The notes: generated by a model from the letters alone, not told the origin. A DNA stretch of 64,000 bases from RFSX01 sp965230215 (GCA_965230215.1 CBDDKN010000002.1:992001-1056000); one strand, 5' to 3'; shown: positions 45,254 to 55,262, counted from the first letter of the stretch. Made by a program: numbers and translations.

Positions 45254-47104
45254 TTAAGGCTTGTCTATTAGATTGAAATTAACAATGTATTCCTCTTGTT
45301 GTTTTCTTGCGCTCTCACCATTGAGGTATTTTTCAATGGCAAAGCTTGCTATCGGTGCAGCGATATCTCCACCAAAGCCTGCATTTTCAACATATACAGC
45401 GATGGCAATTTTGGGATCATCCTTGGGTGCAAAAGCATAGAAAACAGAATGGTCCTCTCCATCGCTCTGACTGTTTTCTGATGTACCCGTTTTTCCACAT
45501 ATGTCTATTCCTCTTACATAGGCTTTGTAACCGGTGCCACGAGTGATGGTATTGTACATACCCTCAATAACAGGTTTAAAATGTTCTTTGTTAATGGCCA
45601 CCTCTTTGCGTATGGTGTATTTACTATCAATTGATTCCGAGTCTCTGCTGAAGCCCTTAACCAGGTGTGGTGTAAAATAATAGCCTCTGTTAGCGAGAAT
45701 TGCTGCCAGGTTCGCCATCTGAAGTGTGGTCAGTTCCAGCTCTCCCTGCCCTATTCCGATTGACATAATATATGTGGAGTACCATCGTCCCCCTTCAGAG
45801 CGATATAGGTACTTATAGTATTCTGGCGTAGGCACGAAACCGTCACCTTCATAGTGCAGGTCGACCCCCAGTTTTTGACCGAGGCCAAACTGATATAAAT
45901 AGTCATTTATTTTGTTGAGGCCCGCAGATGGGTTGTTGAAGCCTTTTACCTCAAGGAGCTCTCTTACCATTGCAAAAAAGTAGCTATTGCAAGAGTGCAT
46001 CAATGCGGTTTGTATATTATATGGGGCAGGATGCTCGTGACAACCATACTTAAAGGTTTTGTATTGATAATAGGATTTACACGGCACATAAGTATTGGTT
46101 TGGAAGACACCTTCCTGCAAGGCAATAAGAGAAAGGATAGGCTTGAAGATAGAGCCCGGGGGATATCTTGCGCCGATTGAACGGTCCAGCAATGGTTTTT
46201 GCGCATTGTCAGCCGTCAGTTCTTCGAATGCTTTGCTTCTGTCTCTATCGAGGTTCAGTTTGTTTGGATCATACGAAGGAGCGGACACCATGGCCAGAAT
46301 CTCACCACTTGATGGCTCGATAGCCACGATACTTCCCCTTTTGTTTTGCATTAACTTTTCACAATAGGCCTGAAGGTCAAGATCAAGTGTGGTATACAAA
46401 TCCATACCCTCTACCGCCGTGGAATCTAGTTTGCCCTCGCTAAAGCTGTCAACTTCTCTGCCCAGATTGTCACGAAGGAGAAACTTGACTCCTTTTCTTC
46501 CACGCAGACGACTTTCATAGAACCGCTCCAGTCCGCTCATACCTATGTAGTCGCCAGGGCTGTATACATTATCAGACTTTTCAATGGCCTCACGATCTAC
46601 TTCTCCAAGATATCCTAATACGTGGGCGGCATTCGAATGTGGATAAGCCCGGATATTTCTCACGATTGGATAGAAGCCCGGGAAACGAAACATTTGCTCT
46701 TGAAATCCTGCGTATACCTGGTGATCAATTTTTGACAGAAATGTAAAAGGCAGTGATTTGTGATATCTGCGGTCGTTCCAGTTTTTATTCAGCCTTGATG
46801 CAAACTCATTATCATCAATGTTGAGAAGGCTACAAAACAAAGATGTGTCCATGTCAGACTTAACATTCCGATAAATGGCCTCAAGGTCATAAATTGACTT
46901 ATTGTAAGTTAACAGTTTTCCATTACGATCATACATCAATCCGCGCGACGGATATATAATCTGCTTGTCGAGAACGGTTTTCTGCGCCAACTGTTTGTAA
47001 CTGTCATCAAAGAGTTGCAGTTGAGCCAGTTTAATACCAAGTACCAAAGCCCCTATCAAGAAGCTCATAAGAATTGGTGCTTGTCTATTGTTAAACTGCT
47101 TCAT
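45254..47104 (-). CDS. mrdA: Penicillin-binding protein 2 (elongasome transpeptidase)
   Basis: Class B PBP that cross-links new side-wall glycan strands with RodA. The 616 residues include one N-terminal membrane helix, the dimerisation or pedestal region, and the transpeptidase domain with the active-site SIFK (GSIFKPI), SCNS (SxN) and KTGT motifs. Length is normal. It follows mreD by 10 bp and runs directly into folA, giving mreB-mreC-mreD-mrdA-folA as one transcript. rodA, which usually follows mrdA, is missing here. Confidence 0.96.
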   Translation of the reverse strand: MKQFNNRQAPILMSFLIGALVLGIKLAQLQLFDDSYKQLAQKTVLDKQIIYPSRGLMYDRNGKLLTYNKSIYDLEAIYRNVKSDMDTSLFCSLLNIDDNEFASRLNKNWNDRRYHKSLPFTFLSKIDHQVYAGFQEQMFRFPGFYPIVRNIRAYPHSNAAHVLGYLGEVDREAIEKSDNVYSPGDYIGMSGLERFYESRLRGRKGVKFLLRDNLGREVDSFSEGKLDSTAVEGMDLYTTLDLDLQAYCEKLMQNKRGSIVAIEPSSGEILAMVSAPSYDPNKLNLDRDRSKAFEELTADNAQKPLLDRSIGARYPPGSIFKPILSLIALQEGVFQTNTYVPCKSYYQYKTFKYGCHEHPAPYNIQTALMHSCNSYFFAMVRELLEVKGFNNPSAGLNKINDYLYQFGLGQKLGVDLHYEGDGFVPTPEYYKYLYRSEGGRWYSTYIMSIGIGQGELELTTLQMANLAAILANRGYYFTPHLVKGFSRDSESIDSKYTIRKEVAINKEHFKPVIEGMYNTITRGTGYKAYVRGIDICGKTGTSENSQSDGEDHSVFYAFAPKDDPKIAIAVYVENAGFGGDIAAPIASFAIEKYLNGESARKQQEEYIVNFNLIDKP

Positions 47105-47114
47105 ACCCGGCGTA

Positions 47115-47633
47115 TCAATATTTTGGATTAAAGATAAGCTGCCCCAGAATCAGAAGAAACAGGCTACCAATAAAACTGAAAATGGTTCTGAGAATTATTT
47201 CTTTGAAATAGACAAAAGAAAAGGCTTCGATGCTGTACAGAAGCAGCAGATGTAAGAATAACAAGATGGCCAAATAACTTACAAACCATACAAAACCATA
47301 AGAGTATGAAGTAAGGGCATCCTTACCATAACCTTCAGCAGGAGCGATCAGTTGTAATATGTAATATCTGAAATAAGCCGTGAAGGTGGCAGCGGCAGCG
47401 TGCACGCCCAGGGAATCATAGAAGATGTCAACAAAGAGACCGAGAATGAAACCAAGAAGTACAACAAGCGTTTTGTTCGTTTTATAGGGAAGAAGTGCAA
47501 TGATTATTGGATATATGCTAAAATGGATATAGTTAAAACCACTGAATGTAATATCAATACGCTTGAGCAATACCAGCTGAATCGCAAGTATAATTATGGC
47601 ACGGATGATATTGCGCTTTAGATATTTATCCAT
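47115..47633 (-). CDS. mreD: Rod-shape determining protein MreD
   Basis: Small inner-membrane protein of the elongasome. The 172-residue product has five or six membrane helices and the family-type segment LLGFILGLFVDIFYDSLGVHAAAATF, in which the D-x-F and G-x-H region is conserved. It overlaps the end of mreC by 8 bp, indicating coupled translation. Confidence 0.9.
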   Translation of the reverse strand: MDKYLKRNIIRAIIILAIQLVLLKRIDITFSGFNYIHFSIYPIIIALLPYKTNKTLVVLLGFILGLFVDIFYDSLGVHAAAATFTAYFRYYILQLIAPAEGYGKDALTSYSYGFVWFVSYLAILLFLHLLLLYSIEAFSFVYFKEIILRTIFSFIGSLFLLILGQLIFNPKY

Positions 47634-48456
47634 CTTCCTCTGTTGTAAGCTTGAGCTTTTCTTCTTTTAATCCGTACTTGACCACATAGACATATTCGAC
47701 TTGAGCCATTGACTCTTGCATTTTTACATCGATTCTGTAATTGTTACTGCCAGGCTCAACAGCAAAGTCATCGATTTTGCCGATGTAGATGTCTGGTGGA
47801 AAACAGATTGAAAAACCACTTGTAACCACACTATCTCCTATGGAGATGTCGGCATACTTAGGGATATCTTTGAGGTTGAGTATTCGCGGATTATCACTTT
47901 CCCAAATGAGACTACCTGGAAAGTCTTTGTTTTTCACCTTTGCACTTATGCGACTCTGACTATTTGTCAAAAGTAAAACGGTTGCAAAGCTGCTCGATGC
48001 TGATTTGACAATGCCAATTGGCCCCTTGTCTGAGATAACACCCATGCCTACCTCGATACCGCTGTTCTTTCCTTCACAAAGGGTCATATAGTTGTTTCTA
48101 AACCCGAGCGTCTTGTTACAAATCATTGAAGGGATCAATGTATAATTTTGAGTACTATCGCTCAAGACCATATCATCAAAAACGCCTTCGGCACTTTCAA
48201 GTCTGTAGTTTATAATGCTTTGGCGCAACCGTGCATTCTCTAGCAGGAGGCTATCGTTAATTTGACGCAATTGAAAGAAGTTTTCAAAATTATCTACCTG
48301 CTCATAAACCTTCCCTGATAAAAGATTAGATGAGTAAGACCAGATTTCCTTCTGACTCTTGTTATAGTTTACGATAAGGTAAAAGGCTAAGAACTCAAGG
48401 CAGACAAACAAAATCAATGCGCTATACCGTATTATGAGATAGATCAGATTACGCAT
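47626..48456 (-). CDS. mreC: Rod-shape determining protein MreC
   Basis: Periplasmic scaffold that links MreB filaments to PBP2. The 276 residues have one N-terminal membrane helix (ALILFVCLEFLAFYLIV), a coiled coil (~55-90, containing LLLENARLRQSI), and a beta-rich C-terminal domain with CEGKNSGIEVGMGVISDKGPIG, the most conserved part. It follows mreB by 24 bp. Confidence 0.95.
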   Translation of the reverse strand: MRNLIYLIIRYSALILFVCLEFLAFYLIVNYNKSQKEIWSYSSNLLSGKVYEQVDNFENFFQLRQINDSLLLENARLRQSIINYRLESAEGVFDDMVLSDSTQNYTLIPSMICNKTLGFRNNYMTLCEGKNSGIEVGMGVISDKGPIGIVKSASSSFATVLLLTNSQSRISAKVKNKDFPGSLIWESDNPRILNLKDIPKYADISIGDSVVTSGFSICFPPDIYIGKIDDFAVEPGSNNYRIDVKMQESMAQVEYVYVVKYGLKEEKLKLTTEEDG

Positions 48457-48480
48457 AATGCGGCTAAGTTACATCATATT

Positions 48481-49512
48481 TTACAAGCTTTGTCTATCCA
48501 TTAGGAAGGTATAGGAATCCGTGTTTTTCAAGGCCAGTCCCGTACCGCGAACAACAGCCTTCAGTGGGTCGTCTGCAACGTGTACGTTCAGCTTTGTTTT
48601 CTTGGCAAGTCTTTCGTCAAGCCCGCGCAACAATGCTCCACCTCCTGTAAGGTAAAGTCCATTCCTATATATATCTGCAGCCAACTCGGGAGGTGTATCC
48701 TCAAGTGCCTTAAGAACGGCTTCCTCAATCTTGGCTACTGATTTGTCTAATGCCTCAGCTATTTCGGTATAATCAGTCATCACCTGCTTAGGAATACCCG
48801 TCAACAAATCTCTTCCGTTAACACCGATTGGATCAGGTGGATCGAACAGATTTTCTACTGCTGAGCCCACACGTATTTTCAAAGTTTCAGCTGTACGCTC
48901 ACCGATTAGAAGATTATGCTTGCGCTTCATGTAATCAATGATGTCATTGGTGAATTCGTCACCAGCGGTTCTTATAGATTGATCGGCAACGATACCCGAC
49001 AAAGCGATTACAGCAATCTCGGTTGTACCCCCGCCTATATCGATAATCATATTACCTTGAGGTGCTTGCACATCTAGGCCGATACCAAGAGCCGCAGCCA
49101 TTGGTTCGTGAATAAGATATGTTTCTTTGGAATCCACATGATCAGCAGAATCAAAAACGGCTCTTTTCTCCACTTCAGTAATCCCCGAAGGAATACAAAT
49201 CACCATTTTCAGGTGTGAGAAAAACTTTCTTCTTTCACCAATCATCTCAATAAGCCCGTGAATCAGGCTTTCTGCTGCCTGGAAGTCAGCGATAACACCG
49301 TCCTTAAGAGGTCTGATAGTCTCAAGGTTACTGTGTGTCTTTTCATGCATCTGCATGGCCTTGTTACCTACGGCCATGATCTCTCCTGTCTTTCTATTTA
49401 TAGCGACAATAGATGGTTCATCAATCACGATAGTTCCATCCTGAATGATAAGTGTATTTGCTGTACCAAGATCAACTGCTAACTCCTGTCTGAAAAAATT
49501 GAATAATCCCAT
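48481..49512 (-). CDS. mreB: Actin-like rod-shape protein MreB
   Basis: Membrane-bound actin homologue that orients the wall-synthesis machinery. The 343 residues show the phosphate-1 loop (LAVDLGTANTLI), phosphate-2 region (MIIDIGGGTTEIAVI), and LTGGGALLRGLDERL. The N-terminal amphipathic stretch MGLFNFFRQE fits membrane contact. It heads the mre operon; the 187-bp upstream gap should hold the promoter, but the only candidate I see (TGCATTTG on the minus strand near 49540) has one mismatch. Confidence 0.97.
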   Translation of the reverse strand: MGLFNFFRQELAVDLGTANTLIIQDGTIVIDEPSIVAINRKTGEIMAVGNKAMQMHEKTHSNLETIRPLKDGVIADFQAAESLIHGLIEMIGERRKFFSHLKMVICIPSGITEVEKRAVFDSADHVDSKETYLIHEPMAAALGIGLDVQAPQGNMIIDIGGGTTEIAVIALSGIVADQSIRTAGDEFTNDIIDYMKRKHNLLIGERTAETLKIRVGSAVENLFDPPDPIGVNGRDLLTGIPKQVMTDYTEIAEALDKSVAKIEEAVLKALEDTPPELAADIYRNGLYLTGGGALLRGLDERLAKKTKLNVHVADDPLKAVVRGTGLALKNTDSYTFLMDRQSL

Positions 49513-49699
49513 TAATCTTTTAAAATCTAGTAATCATCAAATGCATCAAATATTGTACCCAAATGGGTAAATATGGGGTTTATAATTTGCTTTAATAATC
49601 TGATAGGTGTGCCTGCGTTTCGCCTTACCAGAAGGGCTTTAGGACGCAATTATAATATAATTATACTAAAGATGCTTGAAAAAAGAACGCTATAATCTA

Positions 49700-50974
49700 T
49701 CAGTTATTTCCTACAAGGATGGTAAGAAAGTCAGAGGTGTCAAAGTATTTGTTTGCCAATTCGATCAGATTATCAGATTGCAGCAATTTTATCTCCTCAA
49801 CGGATCTTGAAAAAGTGTTAAGATCAAGAGCTTTTGCTCTCAGACTTTTTACCAATTGTGCCGTTGCAAAAGGGCCATCAATCAGGTTAAGTGACTGGCC
49901 CAGCAGATAGTTTTTCACCATCTTCAATTCGGCCTCTTCGACACGCTTATTTTTAAGTTCATTGATTTCTTTTTCCAACTCTTTCATGGTTGGCTCCACA
50001 TATTCGTTACCAACTTCTGAGCTTATGTAGAAGTAACCGTCTTCCTGCCAGGCATCAAATGAAGAGTAGATTCCGTAAGTATAACCTTTCTCTTCCCTTA
50101 TGTTACGCATCAGACGGGAGCCGAAGTATCCTCCCAATACAGTATTCAGAACCATAAGTCCTACATAGTCTTCGTGTTTGCGTGGGACCCATAGTTTACC
50201 AGTTTTGATACTCGTTTGATGGACATTGTCAGAGCTGATCAGGTGTTTTCCTTGAGCCGAAGCCGATGGTGGAAAAGATACCTTGTTTTGTGAAGCCCCG
50301 ACCTCTTTGGATCCAAGATCGAATAGAAGTCTGTCTCTTATTTTGTCATCATAGTTGCCACTAAGCACAGCAAAAGCATTGTGCCATTGACAGTGCATAT
50401 TGAAGAATCGTTTCAGTTGGTCCTGTTGCAGCGCTTCAATGTGCTCTGGTGTGGTGTTGTATCCATAGGGATGCGCACTGCCAAAGAGCATTTCAGTAAA
50501 ACTCCGGTAGGCGATCACATCATTTTTAACGAGTTGCTCTTTTAGTTTTCGTGAGCTTAACTCTTTGTATTTCTCAAGCGCTTCAAGTTCAAATGCCGGA
50601 TTGGTGATGGCATTGAGCCAGACCGGCCACACTTTGTCAAAATGTTCAGTCAGACAGACAAGGCTTACGGCGGCATATTCCATATGACATTCTGCTTTAA
50701 ACACGGCACCATGAAAATCGAATATGTGAGCGGTTTCCTCAGAACCCAAATCAGCAGGTCCTTCTTTTAAAAGTCGAATGGCTGCCTTGGCAATAGCCGG
50801 CAACTCCTCATGGATGCGTCCAGCCCTGAACACCAACTCGATTTTGATAATTTTTTGAGAACCCGTATTGAGTTCATGCAGCTCCAGTCCATTCTGAAGA
50901 TTGATACTTTTAACCGATCCTATTCGAAGGTCAAAATCATTGGTTATATGTGGTCCGACTTTTCTGTTAAGCAT
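49700..50974 (-). CDS. M16-family peptidase-like protein lacking the zinc site
   Basis: A 424-residue protein with the M16 (pitrilysin/insulinase) two-domain fold. The HxxEH zinc motif expected near residue 55 is absent; the same position reads AKAAIRLLKEG. The late GYFGSRLMRNIREEKGYTYGIYS segment with the substrate-positioning Arg and Tyr is present. This is the pattern of the non-catalytic partner in two-subunit M16 peptidases, whose catalytic partner is usually the neighbouring gene. Here no such gene is adjacent. No signal peptide is visible, so it should be cytosolic, unlike exported M16 proteins. Confidence 0.88.
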   Translation of the reverse strand: MLNRKVGPHITNDFDLRIGSVKSINLQNGLELHELNTGSQKIIKIELVFRAGRIHEELPAIAKAAIRLLKEGPADLGSEETAHIFDFHGAVFKAECHMEYAAVSLVCLTEHFDKVWPVWLNAITNPAFELEALEKYKELSSRKLKEQLVKNDVIAYRSFTEMLFGSAHPYGYNTTPEHIEALQQDQLKRFFNMHCQWHNAFAVLSGNYDDKIRDRLLFDLGSKEVGASQNKVSFPPSASAQGKHLISSDNVHQTSIKTGKLWVPRKHEDYVGLMVLNTVLGGYFGSRLMRNIREEKGYTYGIYSSFDAWQEDGYFYISSEVGNEYVEPTMKELEKEINELKNKRVEEAELKMVKNYLLGQSLNLIDGPFATAQLVKSLRAKALDLNTFSRSVEEIKLLQSDNLIELANKYFDTSDFLTILVGNN

Positions 50975-51088
50975 GATGTGTCAATGCGGCTGCAAAAATC
51001 TATAAATATTAGCCATTATGAAACCATGTAACGGAAATAATCTTTGAAATGGGCTGCAAATTAAAAGTTAATTGTATAGAAGATAACG

Positions 51089-51096
51089 TATCTTTG
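51089..51096 (+). promoter_or_regulatory. -7 element of dnaN
   Basis: TATCTTTG at 51089-51096 is a full match to TAnnTTTG. A TTG at 51072-51074 is only 14 bp upstream, shorter than the usual 19-21. The element overlaps the GTG at 51096 that begins the longest frame, so transcription should start near 51102 and the real start must be the ATG at 51129. Confidence 0.6.
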
Positions 51097-51128
51097 TGAC
51101 TCGTTTTTTTGAAGAAAATATAACATCA

Positions 51129-52250
51129 ATGATATTTGAGGTCTCCTCTAGTGAGTTATTAAAAAAACTTCAGATTGCATCTGGAGCTATCAGTTCTAAC
51201 CCCGTAATCCCAATTCTGGAGGATTACTTGTTCGAATTATCGGGTAATGATCTTACCATATCCGCAACGAATCTTGAAGTAACAATTATTTCATCAATTC
51301 AGGTAATGGGTTCTGAAAACGGCCGCATTGCTGTTCCTGCAAGGATTTTGCTTGATACACTCAAAGCCCTGCCAGACCATCCTGTCAAGTTTAAAGTAGA
51401 CGAGGAGAACAGCGCGGTAACGCTTAAATCCGCTTACGGAGAATACAAATTATCTGGCGATAACCCGGATGATTTTCCTGAGACACCAGTTGAAGAGAAC
51501 ACGAATCAAATAGAGCTTGATTGTGATGCGTTGGTTAAAGCGATCAACAACACAAGCTTTGCAACGAGCAATGATGAATTGAGACTTGCAATGACCGGGG
51601 TCTTAATGCAAATGGACTTCAATAAGGTCATTTTTGTGTCTACTGATGCTCATAAGCTCGTCAAGTACTCAATTGGAGGACTTAACAGCGAATTGACCGA
51701 CTCGGTTATTATCCCCAAAAAGTGTTTGACAGTATTCAGAAATGCTGTTGCTACGACAGACAATGAAAAAGCGCAACTGGCGTTTAACTCTAAAAACATA
51801 TTCTTCAAAGCAGGTGAAACACTTGTTATCAGCAGACTTATTGATGCGAAGTTCCCGGACTACAATGCTGTAATTCCTGTGAATAATGACAAATTGCTTA
51901 CGGTTAACAGAGCAGATCTGCAGAACTCCCTTAAGCGTATCGTTATTTACTCTAATAAAACGACCAACCAGGTTGTACTTAATTTGGCTGAAGACAGCTT
52001 GACAGTATCAGCGCAGGACCTTGACTTTTCAAATGAAGCGACGGAGCAGGTGAGCTGCAACTACAAGTCAGATCCGATGACCATTGGTTTTAACGCTAAG
52101 TTTCTTGTAGAAATGCTGGGTGTTATTGAAACCGATGAGGTTGTTCTGGAGTTGTCAGCACCCAACAAAGCAGGAATCCTACTTCCAGCGGAAGAAAATG
52201 AACAGGAAAAACTGATGATGTTGGTGATGCCTGTTATGATGAGTCATTAA
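51129..52250 (+). CDS. dnaN: DNA polymerase III sliding clamp (beta subunit)
   Basis: Ring-shaped clamp that tethers DNA polymerase III. From the ATG at 51129 it has 373 residues (MIFEVSSSELLKKLQ), the family length; an in-frame GTG at 51096 would add 11 residues but lies inside the promoter. Three equal domains are visible, with PARILLDTLKAL in domain 1 and the C-terminal cleft-forming residues before VMPVMMSH. dnaA is not adjacent, as is common in Bacteroidota. nadD follows 4 bp later, so the two are co-transcribed. Confidence 0.97.
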   Translation: MIFEVSSSELLKKLQIASGAISSNPVIPILEDYLFELSGNDLTISATNLEVTIISSIQVMGSENGRIAVPARILLDTLKALPDHPVKFKVDEENSAVTLKSAYGEYKLSGDNPDDFPETPVEENTNQIELDCDALVKAINNTSFATSNDELRLAMTGVLMQMDFNKVIFVSTDAHKLVKYSIGGLNSELTDSVIIPKKCLTVFRNAVATTDNEKAQLAFNSKNIFFKAGETLVISRLIDAKFPDYNAVIPVNNDKLLTVNRADLQNSLKRIVIYSNKTTNQVVLNLAEDSLTVSAQDLDFSNEATEQVSCNYKSDPMTIGFNAKFLVEMLGVIETDEVVLELSAPNKAGILLPAEENEQEKLMMLVMPVMMSH

Positions 52251-52254
52251 TCCA

Positions 52255-52845
52255 ATGCAAAATATAGGTTTATTCTTCGGCTCCTTTAATCCGGTACATG
52301 TCGGGCATATGATTATTGCCAATCACATGCTCAATCACACCGAATTGGAGGCGGTTTGGATGGTGGTATCTCCACACAACCCTTTTAAGAAGAAGAGTAG
52401 CCTTGCCAATGATTATGATCGGCTTCATCTTGTTAATCTTGCTATAGGTGAAGAGTTAAGACTTCGGGCCTCCGATATCGAATTTGGACTCCCTCAACCA
52501 TCATATACGATTGATACGATGACTTACCTTGAGGAGAAGTTTCCCGACAAGAAGTTTAATCTCATTATGGGGGGAGACAACTTGGGCACATTCCACAAGT
52601 GGAAAAACCACGAACTTTTATTGGAAAAGTATCGGATTTATATTTACAAAAGGCCTAGCTATGACCTTCCGGAGCTTATTAATCATGAAAATGTGATATT
52701 GACCGAAGCGCCACTTCTGGAGATATCATCTTCATATATTCGAAAGTTGATCAAAGAAAAGAAGTCCATTAAATATCTCGTGCCTGACAAGGTATATGAG
52801 TATTTGAAAGACTATCCTGTTTATGATCGTGTTCAGAGTCAATAA
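52255..52845 (+). CDS. nadD: Nicotinate-nucleotide adenylyltransferase
   Basis: Makes deamido-NAD from nicotinate mononucleotide and ATP, a step in NAD synthesis. The 196-residue product has GLFFGSFNPVHVGHMIIAN near the N-terminus (the H-x-G-H nucleotidyltransferase motif), VVSPHNPFKKK, and the late ISSSYIRKLIKE motif, equivalent to the ISSTxIR signature. It is co-transcribed with dnaN. Confidence 0.96.
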   Translation: MQNIGLFFGSFNPVHVGHMIIANHMLNHTELEAVWMVVSPHNPFKKKSSLANDYDRLHLVNLAIGEELRLRASDIEFGLPQPSYTIDTMTYLEEKFPDKKFNLIMGGDNLGTFHKWKNHELLLEKYRIYIYKRPSYDLPELINHENVILTEAPLLEISSSYIRKLIKEKKSIKYLVPDKVYEYLKDYPVYDRVQSQ

Positions 52846-52896
52846 TTGTTAAGTTCACAGCGTTAATGCACAATAAACCAATAATTTGACGGCTTC

Positions 52897-55209
52897 ATGA
52901 AGCTACTCCACACACTTTTTATCATTTTTTGTTTTGCGGCTGGTTTTGCTCAAAGCAATATAGAAATAGGCCAATGGAAGGCGCATCTTCCGCACAATTT
53001 GGCGCAGCATGTAGTGCAAAGTGATGACAAAATCATCTTTGGAACAGCGCAGGCTGTCTTTTCATTGGACAAGGAAGACTTGAGTATAGAATTCCTATCG
53101 AAAGTTGAAGGGCTTACAGAGACCGGCATTCAGGAGATGGCCTTTGACAGGTTCAATGATGCCTTGATTATTGCTTATGACAACAGCATCATTGACATTG
53201 TTTCCGGTAGTGAGGTATATCCCATCTTCGATTTGTTTAACAACAGCAACTTCATCGATAGGAAGATCAATGATATTTTCATTCAGAATAGTGAGTGGGC
53301 ATATTTTGCCACAGGTTTTGGACTTGTTCAGTACAATATGCAGTCTAGAGAATTTGGTTTCACATTAGACGCAGGTCAGTCGATTAATTCAGTGGACGGG
53401 AATGAAGAGGTGCTATTTATTTCTGGTGACGATGGCGTATACAGATTGGATTATGCGGATGCAGACTTTCCAAATGCCTTCACATCGTGGGAAAGACTTG
53501 AGAGCGGTTTACCTACAGGTTATTCGAGCGACGCCTTGGTCCTGGTTGACGACCGCATTTATCTTGCTGCCGAAAACCTGATATACAGAAGTGACAACCT
53601 TGTTGACTTTATGCCAGTATACGATTATGATGCTGACATGTATAATCTGGTTTTTCTAAAGGCGCATCAGAACAATCTGTTGATTGGTTTGAAAGATAAT
53701 TCTTCGGGAAGCAGGGTGGTGTTCCTCGACGAAATTGACACACCAGTCAATGAGATCAACAGCTGTACGAACCGCTTATTGGATCTAGTTATTGATGAAA
53801 GCGGTCGTGTCTTCTTTGCAGACGAGTGGCTTAATGTAAGGTATATAGATGCTGAAGGTGCTTGTCAGTTCAGACAGTTTGAAGGACCGTTCAGCGATGA
53901 AACATCTGACTTTTCGATTAAGGATGATATCGTTTATGCGGCATCCGGAGGCATCACTGACAACTTTGGCGATCGCTTTGGAAGAGATGGCATATATATA
54001 CTGGAGGAGGGCGGTTGGAATAACGTGAATCAGGACAACAACAACTTCTATAGAGATAACGAGGTGATCCAGTTCTTCCAGATTGAGGTGCACCCCAGCG
54101 AAGACCTTCTATATGTAGGTTCTTTCTGGGCGGGGCTAGTGGAGCAGAATTTGGAGACGGGTGAGCAGACTCTATTTACAGCGGCGAATACTCAGAATGC
54201 CATTTTTCCTGCGACGGGTGATGAGCAGCGTACACGTATTTCCGGCTTGAGCTTTGATGATGACGAGAATCTTTGGGTATCTTCATACAATGGTGCCAGA
54301 CCGCTATCTGTGTATACGAATGAGCAGACATGGCACAGCTTTGATTTGCCCGGTGATGACAGAATTACCCAGGTGGTCAGGGATCAGTTAGGCAATGTAT
54401 GGTCTGTGATATCTGGTAGTAGTGGGGCCGTGGTGGTATTTAATCCCGGACAGAATATTAAGGACCCTACAGATGATACACCGGGTCGTTTGTTTAATGT
54501 GAATAACTCAGAGGTGCCTTCCAATATTGTTAATTCCATTGCGGTGGATCAAGACGGGGCGGTATGGGTAGGAACGGCACAAGGTGTGGTCGTGTTTGAG
54601 TGCGGCGGGGCTGTATTTGAAGACGTATGTACAGGAAACAGGCCTATAGTTTTTCAGGACAATGTGGGTGCTTATCTATTGGAGACCGAGAATGTTTCGG
54701 CTATTGCTGTGGATGGTGCGAATAGAAAATGGTTTGGAACGAGCAGTGGTATTTTTGTTCAGTCACCCAATGGGGAAGAGCAGATAGCACAATACAATGT
54801 GGATAACAGTCCATTGTTTGACAACAACATCAAGGCTTTGGCTTACAATCCCAATACAGGGGAGATGTTTATCGCTACGAACAAGGGCATGCAGAGTCTG
54901 AGAACGACAACAACGGGTGCACGAACTACGCACAGCAGCAATGTATATGCATTTCCGAATCCTGTGCGTCCGGAGCATGAGGGTATTATAGCGATTAAAG
55001 GCTTGGCGCGGGACGCGGAGGTAAAAATCACGGATATTGATGGCCAATTGGTATTTCAGACAACGGCTCAGGGCGGTCAGGCCATATGGGATGGAAGAGA
55101 TGGCTCAGGACGTGAATTGAGTGGAGGTGTGTATCTTGTGTTTAGCTCCTCTTCGGATTCCTTTTTTGACCCGAGTACAGCGGTTACTAAGATATTATTG
55201 GTTCGTTAA
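52897..55209 (+). CDS. porZ: T9SS attachment-complex protein PorZ
   Basis: PorZ sits on the cell surface with PorU, PorV and PorQ and helps T9SS cargo receive its lipid anchor. The 770-residue product has a signal peptide (cleavage near GFAQ), two large beta-propeller domains typical of PorZ (for example GIQEMAFDRFNDALIIAYDN and AVWVGTAQGVVVF), and a C-terminal type A-like domain from about residue 681, starting VYAFPNPVRPE and ending in ILLVR. It follows nadD by 51 bp. Together with the PorU-type gene 21 kb away it supports a complete T9SS in this organism. Confidence 0.88.
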   Translation: MKLLHTLFIIFCFAAGFAQSNIEIGQWKAHLPHNLAQHVVQSDDKIIFGTAQAVFSLDKEDLSIEFLSKVEGLTETGIQEMAFDRFNDALIIAYDNSIIDIVSGSEVYPIFDLFNNSNFIDRKINDIFIQNSEWAYFATGFGLVQYNMQSREFGFTLDAGQSINSVDGNEEVLFISGDDGVYRLDYADADFPNAFTSWERLESGLPTGYSSDALVLVDDRIYLAAENLIYRSDNLVDFMPVYDYDADMYNLVFLKAHQNNLLIGLKDNSSGSRVVFLDEIDTPVNEINSCTNRLLDLVIDESGRVFFADEWLNVRYIDAEGACQFRQFEGPFSDETSDFSIKDDIVYAASGGITDNFGDRFGRDGIYILEEGGWNNVNQDNNNFYRDNEVIQFFQIEVHPSEDLLYVGSFWAGLVEQNLETGEQTLFTAANTQNAIFPATGDEQRTRISGLSFDDDENLWVSSYNGARPLSVYTNEQTWHSFDLPGDDRITQVVRDQLGNVWSVISGSSGAVVVFNPGQNIKDPTDDTPGRLFNVNNSEVPSNIVNSIAVDQDGAVWVGTAQGVVVFECGGAVFEDVCTGNRPIVFQDNVGAYLLETENVSAIAVDGANRKWFGTSSGIFVQSPNGEEQIAQYNVDNSPLFDNNIKALAYNPNTGEMFIATNKGMQSLRTTTTGARTTHSSNVYAFPNPVRPEHEGIIAIKGLARDAEVKITDIDGQLVFQTTAQGGQAIWDGRDGSGRELSGGVYLVFSSSSDSFFDPSTAVTKILLVR

Positions 55210-55262
55210 TGTAAGGGCCAAGTCAATTTGATAAAATGCGGGCAAATGAATATTTTTTACTT

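Noticed and set aside
51096..51128. GTG start for dnaN
   Set aside because: It overlaps the -7 promoter element and adds residues not seen in the family.
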